Positions 6,349 to 9,019 of a stretch of 9,019 nt of DNA are shown here, one piece after another. Under the pieces are notes generated by a model, which saw nothing but the letters and a program-made list of their open reading frames with translations, was not told the origin of the DNA and did not search any database. The position numbers and the translations under genes were made by a program. Source of the stretch: UBA6019 sp035535055 (lineage in GTDB: Bacteria; Chloroflexota; Dormibacteria; Dormibacterales; Dormibacteraceae); the NCBI GenBank assembly GCA_035535055.1, contig DATLQT010000025.1, positions 1 through 9,019 on the forward strand, read 5' to 3'. Numbering within the stretch: the first letter of the stretch is position 1; the number at the start of each line of letters is the position of its first letter.

Positions 6349-7565
6349 GCCGGGCGCGCCCTTGGGGTGGCGAAGACGGCCATCGCTGACGCGAGGAAGG
6401 CGCCGGCGGTGAGCCCGAGCACCAGCCGGTAGTCGCCGAAGACGTCGTAGAGGAACCCGGCGATCAGGGGCCCGAGTCCGGCCGCGATACCGATCGGCAG
6501 CCCCTGGGCCGCGGTGATCGAGCCGTAAGCGAGGCGGCCGAAATGACCGGCGAGCACCGACGCCCGGAGCGGCGAGATGGCGCCGAACGCGCTGCCGTAG
6601 ACGGCGACGAAGGCGACCAGGAATCCGAACGGGCCGGCCGCCAGGAGCAGGAAGACGGAAAGACCCTGGATGCCGAGGCAGAGCCCGAGCAACGGCTGGG
6701 GGCCGAAGCGGTCGCTCACGACGTTGAAGATGAACCTACCGGACAGGCTGGCGAGGCCGGTGAGGCCGAAGACGCCGGCGGCCAGGACCGGGTCATAGCC
6801 GCGGCTGATGAGGTACGCGACAAGGTGCACGAGGAGGACTCCGTAGGCGGCCGTGCTGAGGGCGCTCGCCGCGAGCAGCGTCCAGAAGGCCGGCTTGCGC
6901 AGCGCCTCGGCGAGCCGGTGACCGGGGACGGCGTCGGGGTCATGGCCCTCGGGCATGGAGTCGCCATCGGGAAGGAGCCCGAGGTCCTCCGGCCGCCGGC
7001 GGACGAGGATCGCGTGGATCGGCAGCGCGATGAGCAGCGCGCTGGCGGCGAGGATCAGCAACGCCTGCCGCCAGTCCACGCGGGCGACGAGCAGCCCGGC
7101 GACGGGGATGTAGATCGGCGAAGAGAGGCCGCCGACGACCGTCAGCAGCGCCATCGCCGTGCCCCGCTTCCGCCCGAACCAGTTGGCGACGACGACGAAG
7201 GTGACCGGGTAGAGGGTCAGGGCCATCGCCAGGGCCAGGCAGCCCGCCCAGAGCACGTAGAGCTGCCAGACCGCCGTCATCCGTGAAAGGCCGACCAGCG
7301 TCGCCGCTCCGAGGACGGAGCCGGCGCTCATCAGCAGCCGCGCGCCGTAGCGGTCAACCAGCCGGCCGACGCCGAGACCGAGCACGCCGGCGACGACGAG
7401 GCCGAGCGAGTAGGCGCCGGAGATGGTCGCGCGCGAGGCACCGAGGTCATGCTGGATGGGCACCACCAAAACGCCGAACAGGTACTGGCTGATGCCGTAG
7501 GAGACAATCGTGGTGACCCCGAGGCCGGCTACCAGGTACCAGCCGTAGAAGGTCTTGGGGCCCAC
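6345..7565 (-). CDS. Major facilitator superfamily transporter (MCT/OFA-like)
   Basis: This 406-residue protein has the length and ~12 hydrophobic helices of an MFS carrier. N-terminal FYGWYLVAG (6-14) and QYLFGVLVVPIQHDLG (27-42) are typical of the monocarboxylate/oxalate-formate antiporter branch. Motif A appears as GRLVDRYGARLL (67-78), and VANWFGRKRGTAMAL (126-140) follows helix 4. A central charged loop (189-225, with RRRPEDLGLLPDG) divides the two six-helix halves. The second-half equivalent of motif A is GRFIFNVVSDRFGPQPLL (276-293). The frame stays open for 455 codons upstream, but that extension is antisense to the FAD oxidase gene. GTG 7563-7565 sits two codons before the first conserved residues and gives a normal N-terminus. 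No clear Shine-Dalgarno is present; TACGAT (minus strand, 7577-7582) could be a -10 giving a very short leader. It is first in the directon and overlaps the DAO gene by 4 nt. Transport of a small organic anion or amino compound is inferred from family only. Confidence 0.9.
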   Translation of the reverse strand: MGPKTFYGWYLVAGLGVTTIVSYGISQYLFGVLVVPIQHDLGASRATISGAYSLGLVVAGVLGLGVGRLVDRYGARLLMSAGSVLGAATLVGLSRMTAVWQLYVLWAGCLALAMALTLYPVTFVVVANWFGRKRGTAMALLTVVGGLSSPIYIPVAGLLVARVDWRQALLILAASALLIALPIHAILVRRRPEDLGLLPDGDSMPEGHDPDAVPGHRLAEALRKPAFWTLLAASALSTAAYGVLLVHLVAYLISRGYDPVLAAGVFGLTGLASLSGRFIFNVVSDRFGPQPLLGLCLGIQGLSVFLLLAAGPFGFLVAFVAVYGSAFGAISPLRASVLAGHFGRLAYGSITAAQGLPIGIAAGLGPLIAGFLYDVFGDYRLVLGLTAGAFLASAMAVFATPRARPA

Positions 7566-7601
7566 TTGACCCGGCCATCGTAATTCGGAGGTACCCGGAG
7601 G
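7566..7601. promoter_or_regulatory. Divergent 36-bp intergenic region with duplicated CGGAGGT
   Basis: All control sequences between the divergent MFS and FAD-oxidase start codons must fit in or overlap these 36 bp. On the plus strand a direct repeat CGGAGGT occurs at 7586-7592 and 7596-7602, exactly one helical turn apart. The first copy is a strong Shine-Dalgarno (GGAGGT) with a 9-nt spacing to the TTG at 7602; the second touches the TTG and is too close to serve. TTGACC at 7566-7571 resembles a -35, but no -10 lies at the right distance. On the minus strand TACGAT (7577-7582) resembles a -10 for the MFS gene. The in-frame TAA at 7581-7583 fixes the oxidase start. Confidence 0.35.
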
Positions 7602-9019
7602 TTGGCTCGAAGGCGCAAGTTCTGGGGCTGGGGGTACGAGGACTTCGACCTCTCGAGGGAGGAGAAGGAGAACCTTGCGGCGCTTCTCGCGTCGCGCTTC
7701 GGCGGCGGTGAGTTGACCGTCGACGATCCGCCGGCGCTGGAGGAGATAGAGCTCCGGCCGCCTCGCGTTCAGCCCCCGGCGTCCATCGGTGAGCTCCTGA
7801 CCGGCGAAAAATACGAGAGGGCGGGCCACACCTACGGCAAGTCGTACCGCGACGTCGTCCGCGCCTACCGCCGGGACTTTGCGCCCGCGCCCGACTGGGT
7901 TGCGCTTCCGCGCAACGAGGAGGACGTTGCCGCCCTCCTGGCCTGGGCCGGCGATGCCGGGATCGTCGCCATCCCCTATGGCGGCGGCTCCAGCGTGGTC
8001 GGCGGCGTCGAGGCGCCTCCCGGGGAGACGAGGCCGGTGGTCAGCATCGACCTGCGCAACCTCAACCGGGTGCTGGAGATCGACCGCACCTCGCGGGCGG
8101 CGAGGATCCAGGGCGGCGCCCTCGGCCCCGAGCTTGAGGCGCAGCTGAAGCCCCACGACCTCACCCTTCGCCACTTCCCGCAGTCCTTTGAGCTCTCGAC
8201 CCTCGGTGGCTGGATCGCGACCCGCTCCGGCGGGCACTTCGCGACCCTCTACACGCACATCGACGACTTCGTGGAGTCGATGCGCGTCGTCACCCCGGCC
8301 GGGGTGGTCGAGACCCGGCGGCTTCCAGGCGACGGCTCCGGCCCGCGCGCCGATCGCCTCTTCCTCGGCTCGGAGGGAACGCTCGGGATCATCACCGAGG
8401 CCTGGATGCGGCTCCAGGACCGGCCGCGATTCCGTACCAACCTGGGCGCCGAGTTCGTGCGCTTCGCGGATGCGGTGGCCGCCTGTCGGGCGATCTCCCA
8501 AGCCGGGCTCTACCCCTCCAACCTGCGGCTCCTCGATCCGAACGAGGCTCTCTACAACGGCGCCGGCGACGGCAGCCGGACCCTGGTGCTGGTCGCCTTC
8601 GAGTCCGCCGATCACCCCCTCGACGCCTGGATCGCCCGGGCCGCCGAGTGCTGCCGCGACCACCGCGGGGAGGTGCCCGAGGCCTTCGGCACCAGCGCCG
8701 GCGAGGCCGGCGCGCGGGAGGGCGCGGCCGGTGCCTGGCGGGATGCCTTCATCCGGATGCCCTATTACCGCGACGCCATCGCCGGGATGGGCGTGATCAA
8801 CGAGACCTTCGAGACGGCCTGCACCTGGGACAACTTCGAGGCGTTCAACCGGCGGGTGACCGCCGCCGTCCGTTCGGCGATGGATTCGGTCGGCGCGGGC
8901 CGTGGCTGGATCTCGCTCCGCTTCACGCACTGCTACCCCGACGGTCCGGCCCCCTACTACTCGGTAACCGGTCCCTCGACCCGCGGCCAGGAGCTGGAAC
9001 AGTGGCAGGTCATCAAGGC
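7602..9019 (+). CDS. FAD-binding oxidase resembling alkyldihydroxyacetonephosphate synthase (C-terminus beyond window)
   Basis: The frame is open from TTG 7602 to the window end (472 codons, no stop). TTG is the only usual start after the in-frame TAA at 7581 and has GGAGGT 9 nt upstream. The N-terminus RRRKFWGWGYED (3-14) is typical of AGPS-like proteins. The PCMH-type FAD domain shows LPRNEEDVAALLAWA (103-117), the pyrophosphate loop YGGGSSVVGG (126-135), FPQSFELSTLGGWIATRSGGH (192-212) and the hallmark GSEGTLGIITEA (256-267). The C-terminal cap shows ETFETACTWDNF (401-412) and SLRFTHCYPDG (438-448). AGPS replaces the acyl chain of acyl-DHAP with a fatty alcohol to make ether lipids. Bacterial homologues are often unassigned and some act as 2-hydroxyacid (GlcD/lactate-type) oxidases. 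The His-rich active-site motif expected ~20-60 residues on is outside the window, so AGPS versus GlcD-like activity cannot be settled. The gene diverges from the MFS directon. Confidence 0.88.
   Translation, partial: MARRRKFWGWGYEDFDLSREEKENLAALLASRFGGGELTVDDPPALEEIELRPPRVQPPASIGELLTGEKYERAGHTYGKSYRDVVRAYRRDFAPAPDWVALPRNEEDVAALLAWAGDAGIVAIPYGGGSSVVGGVEAPPGETRPVVSIDLRNLNRVLEIDRTSRAARIQGGALGPELEAQLKPHDLTLRHFPQSFELSTLGGWIATRSGGHFATLYTHIDDFVESMRVVTPAGVVETRRLPGDGSGPRADRLFLGSEGTLGIITEAWMRLQDRPRFRTNLGAEFVRFADAVAACRAISQAGLYPSNLRLLDPNEALYNGAGDGSRTLVLVAFESADHPLDAWIARAAECCRDHRGEVPEAFGTSAGEAGAREGAAGAWRDAFIRMPYYRDAIAGMGVINETFETACTWDNFEAFNRRVTAAVRSAMDSVGAGRGWISLRFTHCYPDGPAPYYSVTGPSTRGQELEQWQVIK

Noticed and set aside
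3120..6350. Shared GTGACCGGCG at the start of both permease 1 and the DAO gene (both begin MTG)
   Set aside because: Only about 10 identical bases at two GTGA overlaps; most simply explained by the constrained stop/start overlap plus common Thr-Gly codons, so not called a repeat element.
7566..8930. 455-codon open extension of the MFS frame on the minus strand
   Set aside because: It is antisense to the clearly coding AGPS-like oxidase and is a low-complexity Gly/Arg/Pro/Glu sequence; long antisense open frames are expected at this GC content. The MFS start at 7565 fits the family.

Overview
The window is high-GC, tightly packed bacterial DNA. It has eight or nine genes, short intergenic gaps, overlapping stop/start junctions and frequent GTG/TTG starts. 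I see no RNA genes, insertion sequences, CRISPR arrays, phage genes or clear intrinsic terminators. Composition and gene style suggest a high-GC Gram-positive or soil-type lineage such as Actinomycetota, Chloroflexota or a Dormibacterota-like group. That is an inference from style only; no marker gene is present.

Layout. Positions 1-636 (+) hold the C-terminal part of a polytopic membrane protein that looks like a glycosyltransferase of the GT39/PMT superfamily. After a 42-bp gap, an alpha/beta hydrolase follows on the same strand (from 679). Its reading frame runs past the natural end of the fold and 243 bp antisense into the next gene. From 7565 down to 1447 the minus strand carries a six-gene directon. 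In transcription order it is: MFS transporter, FAD-dependent DAO-family oxidoreductase, SCP2-like/alpha-beta hydrolase fusion, ABC ATPase, ABC-2 permease 1, ABC-2 permease 2. The MFS/DAO and ATPase/permease-1 junctions are 4-nt GTGA overlaps and permease 1/permease 2 overlap by 10 nt. The DAO/hydrolase and hydrolase/ATPase gaps are only 31 and 22 nt. Diverging from the MFS gene across 36 bp, a plus-strand gene (7602 to the window end) encodes an FAD-binding oxidase resembling alkyldihydroxyacetonephosphate synthase. It lacks its C-terminus because the window stops.

How the genes may work together. The ATPase and two permeases form a complete DrrABC/NatAB-like ABC-2 exporter. A -35/-10-like pair just upstream of the ATPase suggests it could also be transcribed separately from the upstream three genes. 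The upstream half joins a solute carrier to an amine/amino-acid type flavoprotein oxidase and a lipid-binding-domain hydrolase. The divergent oxidase belongs to the family that makes ether-lipid precursors in eukaryotes. A lipid- or hydrophobic-metabolite-handling locus is therefore a reasonable but unproven reading.

Points most worth a second look: (1) a perfect 8-bp inverted repeat that would put the GTG start of permease 1 in a stem and its Shine-Dalgarno sequence in the loop; (2) the convergent 243-bp overlap, where the hydrolase misses by one base a stop inside a CTAG shared with the permease stop; (3) the SCP2-hydrolase fusion inside an exporter directon; (4) an apparent missing segment in the FAD oxidoreductase; (5) a duplicated CGGAGGT in front of the TTG-initiated oxidase gene.
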